A DNA stretch of 64,000 nucleotides from Streptomyces sp. NBC_01446. GTDB taxonomy: Bacteria > Actinomycetota > Actinomycetes > Streptomycetales > Streptomycetaceae. Below the pieces are notes generated by a model. The model was given only the letters and a program-made list of their open reading frames with translations, ran no database searches and was not told the DNA's origin. The stretch's first letter is position 1, and the number at the start of each line of letters is the position of its first letter. Location: the NCBI RefSeq assembly GCF_026340095.1, contig NZ_JAPEPO010000001.1:2572501-2636500 (forward strand). Direction: 5' to 3'. A program made the position numbers and the translations under genes. This document shows positions 1 to 10,105 of this stretch, piece by piece.

Positions 1-161
1 GATTCGGCGAGGGTCTCGCGGGACTCCTCGACGGTGCGTCGGGCGCGCCGGCCCGCTGCGTGCAGCGAGGACGCGTTGCCGGTGACGGCGAGCTGGGCGG
101 TCATCACCTCGACGGCCTCCGGGAGCATCGGAGTGGTCGCGGCGTGGTCGAGGTAAGCCAT
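1..161 (-). CDS. cysteine desulfurase, N-terminal part (cut by window edge)
   Basis: The minus-strand frame opens with [16 protein letters not shown], the typical N-terminus of class V aminotransferase-fold cysteine desulfurases (NifS/IscS), and continues with [14 protein letters not shown], matching the conserved GNPSSxHxxGRxAR stretch that helps bind PLP phosphate. Members take sulfur from cysteine as an enzyme persulfide for Fe-S clusters or tRNA thiolation. Only about 53 residues are inside the window, so the PLP lysine and the persulfide cysteine cannot be checked. The start is the ATG at 161, which gives the family's usual first residue. In actinomycetes this gene often sits beside the tRNA 2-thiouridylase gene, which would lie beyond the left edge. 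Confidence 0.85.
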   Translation of the reverse strand, partial: MAYLDHAATTPMLPEAVEVMTAQLAVTGNASSLHAAGRRARRTVEESRETLAE

Positions 162-240
162 GGTGGGCTCGATTCTACGAGCCTCGGTCCCGGTGCTCCG
201 CGCCGCGTGGGGTCCCGTCCCACGGAGGGCGCGCGAGAGG

Positions 241-531
241 TCAGCCCGTGAGGCTCCAGGACAGCGTGTGATCGGTGGCGACGAACGCCGCGAGGACCGC
301 AAGGTCGGCCACGCCGAGCCCGAGTCCGAGCAGCGCACGGCCACGGCGGGCGGTGCCGCGCCACAGGGCGAGGCCGGCGAGCACGATGGCGATGGGGCCG
401 AGGAAAAGGTTGAGGACGAGCAGTCCGAGCAGCCCGAGGACGAACGAGGCGACGGCCATTCCGTCGGCGTCGCGCGTACCGGCGCGCGGCGCGGTGTCAG
501 GAGTCGTACGGGTTTCGGCGGTGAGTTGCAT
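241..531 (-). CDS. DUF4190-type small membrane protein
   Basis: A 96-residue protein. After a hydrophilic Thr-rich N-terminus comes [18 protein letters not shown], the usual entry to the DUF4190 membrane domain, and then two hydrophobic segments (about residues 25-50 and 65-85). The ATG at 531 is preferred because it follows a clear purine-rich ribosome site (AGAGGGGG); a longer frame reaches 624 without one. The function of DUF4190 proteins is unknown; they are common in Streptomyces. It lies 31 bases downstream of a second small membrane protein on the same strand, so the two are probably co-transcribed, and both diverge from the TetR gene. Confidence 0.75.
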   Translation of the reverse strand: MQLTAETRTTPDTAPRAGTRDADGMAVASFVLGLLGLLVLNLFLGPIAIVLAGLALWRGTARRGRALLGLGLGVADLAVLAAFVATDHTLSWSLTG

Positions 532-562
532 GGTGGTACCCCCTCTGGTGAAGCGGATCGGA

Positions 563-724
563 TCAGTGCTGGTGGCGTCGCCGGGCGGTCCGCTCGCGCA
601 CGGCGAAGACGACCAGCCAGACACCGATGACGGCGGCGGCGACGAGCGTGACGGGAAGAGGCGCGTGGGCCACGGAGCCCAGCGCGACGCCCAGCAGAAG
701 CAGGGCGGCTACGAGGAACAGCAT
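563..724 (-). CDS. small two-segment membrane protein, 53 aa
   Basis: A short reading frame too small for most gene callers. The product starts [20 protein letters not shown], has a second hydrophobic stretch ([19 protein letters not shown]) and ends in a basic tail, [11 protein letters not shown]. The start ATG at 724 follows an AGAGG site at good spacing. Two hydrophobic helices with a positive C-terminus suggest a small inner-membrane protein with a cytoplasmic tail. It is divergent from the TetR regulator with a 119-base gap and precedes the DUF4190 gene, so it is a plausible target of that regulator. No specific function can be assigned. Confidence 0.7.
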   Translation of the reverse strand: MLFLVAALLLLGVALGSVAHAPLPVTLVAAAVIGVWLVVFAVRERTARRRHQH

Positions 725-822
725 GAGTGCCTCTCGGGGTCGGATCGGATCGGTGACAGTTGGGATTACAACCGTTCACTGACTTCTGAGTCTAGCGCGC
801 GCACAGCTTCCGCATTACAGAG

Positions 823-832
823 AACAAGTGTT
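823..832. promoter_or_regulatory. possible TetR operator
   Basis: AACAAGTGTT is a palindrome of 4-bp arms around two central bases, about 11 bases before the TetR start codon and inside the divergent intergenic region. TetR-family regulators commonly repress from such sites. The arms are short, so this is suggestive only. Confidence 0.35.
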
Positions 833-843
833 AACTGCATGGC

Positions 844-1461
844 ATGAGTCACACCCTCGGCGTCCGGCAGGCCCAGAAGCAGAAGACCCGACAGGCGCTG
901 CTCGACGCGGCGTTGGGGCTGCTCGAGGACCAGAGCCTGTCGAGCCTGGGGCTGCGCGAGGTCACCCGGGCCGTCGGGGTCGCGCCGACCGCGTTCTACC
1001 GGCACTTCTGCTCGACGGCCGAGCTCGGCGTCGCGCTCGTCGAGGAGGCGCTCGGCAGCCTGCACGAGACGATCACCACGATGCTGACCACGACGGGGAG
1101 CAACGAGGAACGCCTCGGCCAGACGGTCGAGTTGATCGCCCGTCTGGTCCGCACGCACCCCTCCCACGTGCGCTTCATCGCGCGTGAGCGGCACGGCGGT
1201 GTCCAGCAGGTGCGGGATGCCATCGGCGGGCAGCTCGCGCGGTTCACCGAGGAGGTGGCCGAGGGACTGGCCGCGGACCCCGTGTCCGCGGGCTGGAGCC
1301 GCGACGACCTGCGGATGCTCGCCTGGCACTACGTCGAGCACATGGTGATGACCGCGTCCGTCTTCCTGGAGACCCCGCCCGAGCGCATGGACGCGGCGAT
1401 CGACCTCGCCACACGGCAGTTGCGCCTCGTCAACCTCGGCAGGGCGCACTGGCTGGACTGA
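844..1461 (+). CDS. TetR-family transcriptional regulator
   Basis: A 205-residue protein with the TetR N-terminal helix-turn-helix at about residues 14-60 (RQALLDAALGLLEDQSL, then LREVTRAVGVAPTAFYRHF). The C-terminal helical region is the variable ligand-binding part, so the inducer cannot be read from sequence. The N-terminal pattern resembles FabR/DesT-like regulators of fatty-acid desaturation more than drug-pump regulators, but that is a weak impression. It is divergent from two small membrane proteins and has a short palindrome (823-832) just upstream, consistent with autoregulation and control of the divergent genes. It is followed 77 bases later by an alpha/beta hydrolase on the same strand. 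Confidence 0.85.
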   Translation: MSHTLGVRQAQKQKTRQALLDAALGLLEDQSLSSLGLREVTRAVGVAPTAFYRHFCSTAELGVALVEEALGSLHETITTMLTTTGSNEERLGQTVELIARLVRTHPSHVRFIARERHGGVQQVRDAIGGQLARFTEEVAEGLAADPVSAGWSRDDLRMLAWHYVEHMVMTASVFLETPPERMDAAIDLATRQLRLVNLGRAHWLD

Positions 1462-1538
1462 GGCCGGCCCACCGGCGACCTGCCACGGACGCCCGCGCCC
1501 CCACGCCCCCGGCCTGGACAAGCCCTAGCCTGAACTGC

Positions 1539-2396
1539 ATGACCGCCGACTGGAATCTCGACCGCTCCTACGCCAGTTCGTCCGGTGACGTCGCCTGGGC
1601 CGCGCTCGGCCCCGCGGACGCGCCGCCGGTCGTCCTCGTCCACGGCACGCCCTTCTCCTCGTACGTCTGGCGCGGCCCGGCCCGCGCGCTCGCCGCCCGG
1701 TACCGCGTGTACGTGTGGGACCTGCCCGGGTACGGCGCCTCGGCCAAGCACGACGGGCAGGACGTCTCCCTGGCCGCCCACGCCCGCGTCCTGACCGAGT
1801 TGCTCGGCCACTGGGGCCTGGACCGGCCAGGCGCCGAACCCGCCGTCGTCGCCCATGACTTCGGCGGCTGTGTCGCCCTGCGCGCCCGCTTGTTGCACGG
1901 CGCGCGCTACGAGCGGCTCACGCTCGTCGATCCGGTGGCTCTCGCCCCGTGGGGCTCCCCCACGTACCGCCATCTCGGCGCGCACGCCGAGGTGTTCGCC
2001 CAGCTCCCGCCGGCCCTGCACGAGGCGCTGGTGCGCGAGTACATCAGGTCGGCGAGCCACCGGGGCCTGCACCCGGAGACACTCGACCGACTGGTCGCAC
2101 CCTGGTGCACACCCGAGGGACAGCCAGCGTTCTACCGTCAGATCGAGCAGAACGACCAGCGCTTCACCGATGAGATCCAGGACCGGTACGGGGAGTTGGA
2201 CCTGCCCGTGCTGATCTGCTGGGGCACCGACGACACCTGGATCCCGGTCGCGAGGGGGCACGAACTGGCGAAGCTGATCCCCGGCGCCGAGCTGCGGCTG
2301 ATCGAGGGCGCGGGGCATCTCGTACAGGAGGACGCGCCGGCCGAACTGACCGGTGCCGTCACGGAGTTCCTGTGGGCGGACCGTACACGCCGGTGA
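1539..2396 (+). CDS. alpha/beta hydrolase, haloalkane dehalogenase/epoxide hydrolase-like
   Basis: A 285-residue cytoplasmic protein of the alpha/beta hydrolase fold. Visible elements are the oxyanion motif VLVHGTPFSS (about 33-41), the nucleophile elbow VVAHDFGG with Asp107 in the nucleophile position, an acidic loop CWGTDD (about 227-232), and catalytic His260 in EGAGH. An Asp nucleophile is the mark of haloalkane dehalogenases and epoxide hydrolases, as opposed to Ser esterases. The substrate is unknown. Its last 38 bases overlap the convergent WYL-regulator gene. Confidence 0.85.
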   Translation: MTADWNLDRSYASSSGDVAWAALGPADAPPVVLVHGTPFSSYVWRGPARALAARYRVYVWDLPGYGASAKHDGQDVSLAAHARVLTELLGHWGLDRPGAEPAVVAHDFGGCVALRARLLHGARYERLTLVDPVALAPWGSPTYRHLGAHAEVFAQLPPALHEALVREYIRSASHRGLHPETLDRLVAPWCTPEGQPAFYRQIEQNDQRFTDEIQDRYGELDLPVLICWGTDDTWIPVARGHELAKLIPGAELRLIEGAGHLVQEDAPAELTGAVTEFLWADRTRR

Positions 2397-3333
2397 TCGC
2401 GGCGGCGCAGCGGGCGAGTTCCTCACGGATCTCGGGCGGGCCGGCGACCTCGACGTTGTCGGCGAAGGACAGGAGCGAGCGCGCCTCGCGCACTTCCCCG
2501 TAGCCGAGACGCACGGTGATCCACTCGCTGCGGCCGTCGTCGTCGGGCGGCGCCGTCAGCGCGTTGCCGCACAGCCGCAGGAACAGGTCGAGGTGGGTGC
2601 GCCGCACGCGCGCGGTGGCCTCGACGGCGCCCGGCCTGTCCTCGACCTGACGCTTCAACACGGCCCAGGCGTCCGCCAGTCGGACCCCCGGGCGCCGCCG
2701 TACGGGCGCGTCGGTGAGGGTCGCCTCGCGCACCCGGTCCGCCCGGAACAGCCGGGGCTCGGCGCGCCGGTCGGCGACGAGGTACCAGACCCCGGCCTTG
2801 GAGACGAGTCCGTACGGGTCGACGGTGTAGGTGCGGGGTGTGTCGGTGCCGCTGTGCCGGTAGCGCAGGCGCAGACGCCGCTCGGCGAGCACCGCCTCCT
2901 GGAGCACGCCCAGGTCCACGGCGGGCAGGGGCCCGCCCCTCCAGCGTGACGCCTCCACGAGGATGCGGCGGCTGATCAGCTCGGCGGCGGGGCGGTGCGG
3001 TTCGGGCAGCGCGGCCATCACCTTGCGCAGGGCCGAGCGGAACGCGGAGTCGAGTCCGAGCGCACTGTGGGCGCCCTGGGCGGCCAGGATGAACAGGGCG
3101 CGCGACTCGTCGGCCGTGAGCCCGGTGACGTCCGTGCGGTAGCCGGGCAGCAGGGCGATGCCTCCGTGCCGGCCGCGCTCGGCGTACACCGGGACGCCAC
3201 TGGCGGAGAGCGCCTCGATGTCGCGGTAGATGGTGCGCACGGACACTTCGAGCCGCTCGGCGAGCTCGGGGGCGGCGACCCGCCCACGGGTCTGGAGCAG
3301 CAGCAGGATCGAGAGCAGCCGGTCGGATTTCAC
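2359..3333 (-). CDS. WYL-domain transcriptional regulator
   Basis: A 324-residue regulator with an N-terminal DeoR-like winged helix-turn-helix (KSDRLLSILLLLQTRGRVAA, then VSVRTIYRDIEALSASGVPV, residues 1-50) followed by a WYL domain (about 140-215, including WYLVADRR) and a C-terminal extension. WYL proteins sense nucleic acids or other ligands and are often repressors or activators of nearby genes. The 3' end overlaps the convergent hydrolase by 38 bases, so each transcript is antisense to the tail of the other. The start ATG at 3333 gives the conserved MKSDRL opening. Confidence 0.88.
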   Translation of the reverse strand: MKSDRLLSILLLLQTRGRVAAPELAERLEVSVRTIYRDIEALSASGVPVYAERGRHGGIALLPGYRTDVTGLTADESRALFILAAQGAHSALGLDSAFRSALRKVMAALPEPHRPAAELISRRILVEASRWRGGPLPAVDLGVLQEAVLAERRLRLRYRHSGTDTPRTYTVDPYGLVSKAGVWYLVADRRAEPRLFRADRVREATLTDAPVRRRPGVRLADAWAVLKRQVEDRPGAVEATARVRRTHLDLFLRLCGNALTAPPDDDGRSEWITVRLGYGEVREARSLLSFADNVEVAGPPEIREELARCAAAITGVYGPPTGTP

Positions 3334-3422
3334 ACGTCAGAGGATCTCGCGACGCGCGGCGCCCGAGGGCGCCGGGCTCGCCTCACGCCCCGACCCGGCG
3401 CACGCCGTGCGACCGGCCCCGG

Positions 3423-4277
3423 TCAGCTCAGCTTCGCCCGCGCGAGCTGCCGGGACTGCGCCACGAGGCGGTCCTCGCTGTCCCAGACCTCGGCGTCCTC
3501 CTCAAGGAAGCCGCCCGCGAGGTTGCGGGTGGTGATGGAGACGCGCAGGGGGCCGGGGGCGGGGCGGCAGCGCACGTGGACGGTCAGTTCGACGGTCGGG
3601 ACCCAGCCGGTCAGGCCCATCTCGAACGCGGTCGGGGGCAGCGCGTCCACGGCGAGGAGCAGGGAGAGCGGGTCCGCGTCGCGCCCGTCCGCGAGGCCGA
3701 ACCAGGCCCGCATCTCGCCCTTGCCGGAGGGCGAACCGATCGCCCAGCCGAGCGTGGCCGGGTCGAGCTTGAGGGCGAGCCGCTCGGTGATGGCGGAGCT
3801 GCCCTTGATCGGCGTGGGGCCGTCCTGCGCGCCGAAGCACTGCTCGACCGGCGGGAGGTGCGGTGGCTTCGCGGTGGTGCGGACGTCGTCAGGGAGCGCG
3901 TCGAGGTCGCCGTAGGAGGCGAGGACGCGGATCCGCTCGACCTCGGCGCCCTCGTCGTCGTACTGGAAGAGGGAGGCCTGGCCGGTGGAGAGGGTGCGGC
4001 CGGTGCGGACGATGTCGGTCCTGATCACGGCGGGGCCGGGATGGGACGCGGTCAGGTAGTGCGCGGAGATGGTGAACGGGTCGCTGTGCGGCAGGGCGTC
4101 ACCGAGGGCGCGGCCGAGCACGGCGAGCAGGTAGCCGCCGTTGACGGCGCTGATGATCGTCCAGCCGGCCGAGAGGTCGATGTCGTACACGCCGGGCTCG
4201 CGCCGGGTGACCGCCGTGTCGCGGTCGAACTCGCTGTCGCCGATGACCGCCTGCGCGGCGGACGATACCTGTGCCAT
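3423..4277 (-). CDS. thioesterase-family (double hotdog) protein
   Basis: A 284-residue protein resembling the TesB-like acyl-CoA thioesterase group of actinobacteria: an N-terminal hotdog with DLSAGWTIISAVNGGYLLAVL and SAHYLTASHPGPA, and a C-terminal hotdog with ELTVHVRCRP and DSEDRLVAQSRQLAR. The frame stays open far upstream (to 5498), but MAQVSSAAQAVIGDSEFDRD at 4277 is a natural beginning and the upstream part is the shadow of the next gene. No strong ribosome site precedes this ATG, so the start is the least certain point. The likely reaction is hydrolysis of an acyl-CoA; the substrate is unknown. Confidence 0.75.
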   Translation of the reverse strand: MAQVSSAAQAVIGDSEFDRDTAVTRREPGVYDIDLSAGWTIISAVNGGYLLAVLGRALGDALPHSDPFTISAHYLTASHPGPAVIRTDIVRTGRTLSTGQASLFQYDDEGAEVERIRVLASYGDLDALPDDVRTTAKPPHLPPVEQCFGAQDGPTPIKGSSAITERLALKLDPATLGWAIGSPSGKGEMRAWFGLADGRDADPLSLLLAVDALPPTAFEMGLTGWVPTVELTVHVRCRPAPGPLRVSITTRNLAGGFLEEDAEVWDSEDRLVAQSRQLARAKLS

Positions 4278-4345
4278 GCAGGTACGGTACAACAGGAAAC
4301 TACTAAGCGGTAGCTTTTGCCGCAGGCCGAGCGCCGGGACCCCGG

Positions 4346-5017
4346 TCAGGGCGTCTCCTCCGGCACCTCCGCCGCCGACGACCTGCGGTGCCAGGCCCGC
4401 GGCGCCCGCCAGTGGTAGCGCATCGCGAGCAGCCGCAGCACGAACGCCGTGATGACCGCGGCGCCGCTGCTGAACGCGGACAGCACATCGAAACGGATGC
4501 ACAGGACGATGATCGTCGAGCCGACGATCGCTGGCACCGCGTACAGGTCGCGGTCCCAGCGGACCAGGGACGGGACCTCGTTGGCGATGATGTCGCGCAG
4601 CACACCGCCGCCCACCGCGGTCGCGAGTCCGAGCGCCGCGGAGGCCGTGAGCCCGAGCCCGTAGTCGTACGCCTTGACCGTGCCGGTGACGCAGAACAGG
4701 CCGAGGCCCGCCGCGTCGAAGATGTTGACCGCGACCTGGGTGCGCTCCACCTCGGGGTGCAGGAAGAACACCAGGCCGGCGGCGATCAGCGGGGTCAGGA
4801 AGTACCCGAGGTCGGTGAACGCGGCCGGCGGGACGGCGCCGATGATCAGGTCGCGGAACAGCCCTCCGCCCAGCGCGGTGACCTCGGCGAGAACGGCGAT
4901 GCCGAAGACATCGAAGTTCTTGCGGACCGCGAGGAGAGCGCCGGAGATCGCGAACACGAAGATCCCGACGAGGTCCAGCCAATGCTGGACGGAGGGGGTG
5001 AAGAGTTCCAGGAGCAC
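4346..5017 (-). CDS. TRIC-type (UPF0126) membrane channel
   Basis: A 223-residue integral membrane protein with the duplicated signature of bacterial TRIC cation channels: repeat one ends ALGGGLFRDLIIGAVPP and repeat two ends AVGGGVLRDIIANEVPSLV. Six to seven hydrophobic segments are visible. Members form trimeric cation (mainly potassium) channels. The start is GTG at 5017; a nearby ATG is out of frame. It lies on the same strand as the thioesterase gene, with 68 bases between them. The last 20 residues are polar and poorly conserved. Confidence 0.88.
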   Translation of the reverse strand: MLLELFTPSVQHWLDLVGIFVFAISGALLAVRKNFDVFGIAVLAEVTALGGGLFRDLIIGAVPPAAFTDLGYFLTPLIAAGLVFFLHPEVERTQVAVNIFDAAGLGLFCVTGTVKAYDYGLGLTASAALGLATAVGGGVLRDIIANEVPSLVRWDRDLYAVPAIVGSTIIVLCIRFDVLSAFSSGAAVITAFVLRLLAMRYHWRAPRAWHRRSSAAEVPEETP

Positions 5018-5071
5018 CCGACATTGTTACGCACTGCCGGGTGCCGCCCCGAGCCAGGTGCGGCGCGTGGC

Positions 5072-6466
5072 CTACAGCGCGGGCTTGCCCTTCGTGTAGA
5101 GCCATGTCTGGAACAGCCCGTCGAGATCCTGCCCGGAGACCTTCTCGGCCAGACGGATGAAGTCGGCGGTCTGCGCGTTGCCGTAGCGGTGTGCGGCGGT
5201 CCAGGTGCGCAGGAGCTTGAAGAAGTCCTCGTCGCCGATCCGCTCGCGAAGGACCTGGAGTGTCATCGCGCCGCGGTTGTAGACGGCGCTGTTGAACATG
5301 GTGTCGCGCTGCGGGTCGGCGATGACGCTCTGCCAGAAGGACGAGGACGCGGGGACGGAGTTGTAGGCGGCGAGGAAGGAGTCGTGGGCGCTGGAGCGGC
5401 CCTTGTGCTCGTTCCACAGCCAGGGCCCGTAACTGGCGAAGCCCTCGTTGAGCCAGATGTCCTTCCACTGCCGCACCGAGACGGAGTCGCCGAACCACTG
5501 GTGGGCCAGCTCGTGCACGATCGTGCCCTCGGAGCGGACGGCGGAGTAGCTCGGCTTGGACTGCGTCTCCAGGGAGAAACCGGCCTGCGGCATGTCGTCG
5601 ACGACCGCGCCGGTCTCCTCGAACGGGTAGGGGCCGAACACCTTCGACCAGTAGTCGGTGACCTCGGCCGTGACGCCGTACACGTCGACGTTGTTGCTGT
5701 TCTTCAGGACCGGGTCGATGGCTACGTAGATCGGAATGCCCGAGGGGGTCCGGCCGGTCTGGACGTCGAACTTCCCTATGGAGGCGGTCGCGAGGTAGGT
5801 CGCCATCGGCCGTGACTCGCGCCAGTGGTGCACGGTCTGCCCGCCCCGGACGTCGTACGTGTCGACGAGGCGGCCGTTGGAGACGCCGGTGAGGCCCTTG
5901 GGCGCCTTGATGCGGATGTCGTACGTCGCCTTGTCCGAGGGATGGTCGCTGGAGGGGAACCAGGTGGAGGCGGCGTTGGGTTCGCAGGCGACGAAGACGC
6001 CGTCGTCGGTCTTCATCCAGCCGTAGTCGGAGCCGAAGACGATGGGGCCGTTGAGCGCCTCGGGGACGCCGCCGTAGGTGACCGTGACGGAGAACGTGCG
6101 GTGGTCGCGGATCGTGTCGCGCGGGGTGACGCGTATCTCGTCGCCGGAGCGTGTGAAGTGGGCGCGTCTGCCGTTCACTTCGACGGAGGTGACGGTCAGC
6201 TTCTGGAGGTCCAGATCGAGGGAGGAGAGGTTCTGGGTGGCGCGCGCGGTGACGGTGGTGACGCCGTCGAGGCGGTCGGTCGCGGGGTCGTACGCCACGT
6301 TCAGGTCGTAGTGGGTGGCGTCGAAGCCGCCGTTGCCGAGCTGCGGGAAGTACGGGTCGCCGATGCCGTCCGAGCCGGGGGTGGGGGCCGGGGCCGCGGC
6401 GATCAGACAGAACGAGGCGGCCGCTGTCGCGACCGCTGCCAGACGTGCCGAACGGGAGAGTGCCAT
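5072..6466 (-). CDS. secreted M1-family metallopeptidase
   Basis: A 464-residue zinc aminopeptidase of family M1. The N-terminus has a signal peptide (SARLAAVATAAASFCLIAAAPA). The zinc site HELAHQWFGD is at about 318-327 and the third ligand lies in WLNEGFASY (Glu341). The usual M1 exopeptidase motif GxMEN is replaced by DMPQAGFSLETQS, a form seen in the short actinobacterial M1 branch. The start at 6466 is chosen because an AAGGGAC site precedes it and the signal peptide follows; the open frame reaches 6517. It ends just after the TRP-free catalytic module without the large helical C-terminal domain of PepN, so it is a short-form enzyme. Confidence 0.88.
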   Translation of the reverse strand: MALSRSARLAAVATAAASFCLIAAAPAPTPGSDGIGDPYFPQLGNGGFDATHYDLNVAYDPATDRLDGVTTVTARATQNLSSLDLDLQKLTVTSVEVNGRRAHFTRSGDEIRVTPRDTIRDHRTFSVTVTYGGVPEALNGPIVFGSDYGWMKTDDGVFVACEPNAASTWFPSSDHPSDKATYDIRIKAPKGLTGVSNGRLVDTYDVRGGQTVHHWRESRPMATYLATASIGKFDVQTGRTPSGIPIYVAIDPVLKNSNNVDVYGVTAEVTDYWSKVFGPYPFEETGAVVDDMPQAGFSLETQSKPSYSAVRSEGTIVHELAHQWFGDSVSVRQWKDIWLNEGFASYGPWLWNEHKGRSSAHDSFLAAYNSVPASSSFWQSVIADPQRDTMFNSAVYNRGAMTLQVLRERIGDEDFFKLLRTWTAAHRYGNAQTADFIRLAEKVSGQDLDGLFQTWLYTKGKPAL

Positions 6467-6561
6467 GAGTCGTCCCTTCGCGCGTGTTCCGATGTAACGG
6501 ACACGCAGACTCTGCACTCCCCCGTCAGGGCGTGTACATGACCTGCTCGGTCAAATCCCCG

Positions 6562-7928
<1,367 letters not shown>

Positions 7929-7932
<4 letters not shown>

Positions 7933-9029
7933 AGCTTCGGCGCAATCTCTTCGGTCCAGATCCGCGTACGGTCCTCCGGCGAGAGGTGGCAGGCGGAGAA
8001 GTGGTCGCTGCCGACCTCGTGCAGCTCGGGCCGCTGGGTGCGGGTGATGCCGCCCTTGGGCAGGTCCGCGTACGGGCAGCGCGGGTGGAAGGCGCAGCCC
8101 GAGGGGACGTTGATGAGGGACGGCGGCTGGCCCTTGACGGGGATGAGCCGCTCGGTCTGCTCACGGTCGATGCGCGGCATGGATCCGAGCAGACCCCAGG
8201 TGTACGGGTGCTGCGGCTCGGCGAAGATCTTGTCGACGGGACCGCGCTCCACGCAGCGACCGCCGTACATGACCAGGACCTGGTCGGCGATCTCGGCGAC
8301 GACACCCAGGTCGTGGGTGATGAGGACGACCGCGGACTCGAACTCCTTCTGCAGATCCCTGATCAGGTCGAGGATCTGCGCCTGGACGGTGACGTCGAGG
8401 GCGGTGGTCGGCTCGTCCGCGATCAGCAGCTGCGGGTTGTTCGCCAGCGACATCGCGATCATCGCGCGCTGGCGCATACCGCCGGAGAACTCGTGCGGGT
8501 AGCTGTCGACGCGCTTGGCCGGCTCGGGGATGCCCACGCGGTCGAGCAGTTCGACGGCCCGCTTGCGCGCGACCTTCTTGGTCACGTCGTTGTGGACGCG
8601 GTACCCCTCCACGATCTGGTTGCCGACCGTGTAGTACGGGTGCATCGCGGACAGCGGGTCCTGGAAGATCATCGCCATGTCGCGGCCGCGGAGCCTGCGC
8701 ACATCGTCCGGGGCGGCCCCGATCAGCTCCTTGCCGTCGAGCCAGATCTCGCCGGACATCTGCACGTTCTTGCCGCGCGCGCCGAGCCGGTGCAGGCCCA
8801 TGATCGCCAGCGATGTCACGGACTTGCCGGACCCGGACTCGCCCACGATGGACAGGGTCTGGCCCTTCTCCAGCTTGAAGCTGAGCCCGTCGACGGACTT
8901 GACCAGGCCGTCGTCGGTCGGGAAGTGCACCTTGAGGTCGCGCACTTCGAGGAAGGCGGTGGGGGACTTGGCCGGGCCCGCGGCCACCGGCTCGCCCACG
9001 GCGGCACCGGTTTTGGACAGTTCGGTCAC
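7929..9029 (-). CDS. peptide ABC importer, ATP-binding subunit (DppD/OppD-like)
   Basis: A 366-residue ATPase with Walker A GESGSGKS, signature [15 protein letters not shown], Walker [17 protein letters not shown] and the C-terminal peptide-transporter extension ([13 protein letters not shown], then [13 protein letters not shown]). It is the partner of the DppF-like ATPase. The start GTG at 9029 overlaps the end of the permease gene by 4 bases, and its stop overlaps the next ATPase by 4 bases, so permease and both ATPases are translationally coupled. Confidence 0.92.
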
Positions 9030-10033
9030 GAGAGCCTCACCCGCGGGTCGGCGGCGGCGTAGAGAAGGTCCACCAGGAGATTGCAGAAGACGACGAAGAA
9101 CGCGGCGAGCAGGGTCACGCCGAGCACCTTCGGCAGGTCGTTGTCGGTGATGCCCTGTACCGCGTACTCACCGATGCCGTGCAGCGAGAACACGTTCTCG
9201 GTGATCACGGCGCCGCCGAGCAGCAGACCGACGTCCATGCCGAACACGGTGACGATCGGGGTGAGTGCGGCGCGCAGGCCGTGCCGGCCCACCACCGTGC
9301 GCTCGCGCAGCCCCTTGGCGCGCGCGGTGCGGATGAAGTCCTCGTTCATCGTCTCCAGCATGCCCGAGCGGGTCAGCCGGGCGTAGATGGCGGAGTACAG
9401 CAGAGCGAGTGAACACCAGGCCGGGAAGAGGGTGTTGGCCCATTGCGCCGGATTTTCCGTCAACGGTACGTACGTTCGCCCGAAGATCGGAATCTGGTAG
9501 GTGAAGACGAGCAGCGCCAGCTGGCCCGTGAAGAAGATGGGCAGCGAGACACCGGCCAGGGCGACGCCCATGAAGGCACGGTCGAAGAACGATCCGGGCT
9601 TGAGTGCCGAGATCACACCCACCGTGACGCCGGACACCAGCCAGATGACGGCGGCGCCCGCGGCCAGGGACAGGGTGATGGGCAGCCGGTCGGTCAGCTC
9701 GGGCCACACCGCGACGTGGTTCTTGAAGGAGTAGCCGAAGCACGGCGCGTTGCAGTGGACCGTGGTGGGGCCGAGGTCGTAGGTGGACCCCGCGAAGATC
9801 CCCTTGATGAAGTGCCAGTACTGGATGTAGACGGGTTCGTCCAGGCCGAGGTTGTGCTTGACCGCCGCGATGTCCGCGGCCGAGGGACTCTTGCCGATGT
9901 ACTGCTGCGCGAGCTGGTCGGCGGACTGGCCGGCGATTCTCGGCAGCAGGAAAAAGATGCAAAACGTGACCGCGGTGACGACCAGCAACAGGATCACTGC
10001 CGCGATCAGCCGGCGGATGATGTACGAGATCAC
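9026..10033 (-). CDS. peptide ABC importer, permease (DppB-like)
   Basis: A 335-residue membrane protein beginning MISYIIRRLIAAVILLLVV, the classic DppB/OppB opening of a first transmembrane helix followed by a long periplasmic-side loop. The EAA-type cytoplasmic loop that contacts the ATPases is visible as RTARAKGLRERTVVGRHGLR. Six transmembrane helices are expected. It forms the channel with the DppC-like subunit, whose gene is at the other end of the operon (12913). It is coupled to the downstream ATPase by a 4-base overlap and separated from the binding-protein gene by a strong hairpin. Confidence 0.92.
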   Translation of the reverse strand: MISYIIRRLIAAVILLLVVTAVTFCIFFLLPRIAGQSADQLAQQYIGKSPSAADIAAVKHNLGLDEPVYIQYWHFIKGIFAGSTYDLGPTTVHCNAPCFGYSFKNHVAVWPELTDRLPITLSLAAGAAVIWLVSGVTVGVISALKPGSFFDRAFMGVALAGVSLPIFFTGQLALLVFTYQIPIFGRTYVPLTENPAQWANTLFPAWCSLALLYSAIYARLTRSGMLETMNEDFIRTARAKGLRERTVVGRHGLRAALTPIVTVFGMDVGLLLGGAVITENVFSLHGIGEYAVQGITDNDLPKVLGVTLLAAFFVVFCNLLVDLLYAAADPRVRLS

Positions 10034-10045
10034 GGGGACCGGCGC

Positions 10046-10079
10046 TGGTGCCCGCGGACCGTGCGGCCCGCGGGCACCA
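10046..10079 (-). promoter_or_regulatory. intercistronic hairpin between binding-protein and permease genes
   Basis: TGGTGCCCGCGG (10046-10057) and its exact complement (10068-10079) form a perfect 12-bp stem with a 10-base loop, 27 bases after the stop of the binding-protein gene and 13 bases before the permease start codon. No T-run follows. In other importers a hairpin here protects the 3' end of the binding-protein mRNA or partly terminates transcription, giving excess binding protein. Confidence 0.75.
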
Positions 10080-10105
10080 ATGCCTTCACCTGCCTTCCGG
10101 GGCTG

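Noticed and set aside
3423..5498. A 691-codon minus-strand frame
   Set aside because: Only the last 284 codons encode the thioesterase-like protein; the rest is the shadow of the TRIC channel and M1 peptidase genes.
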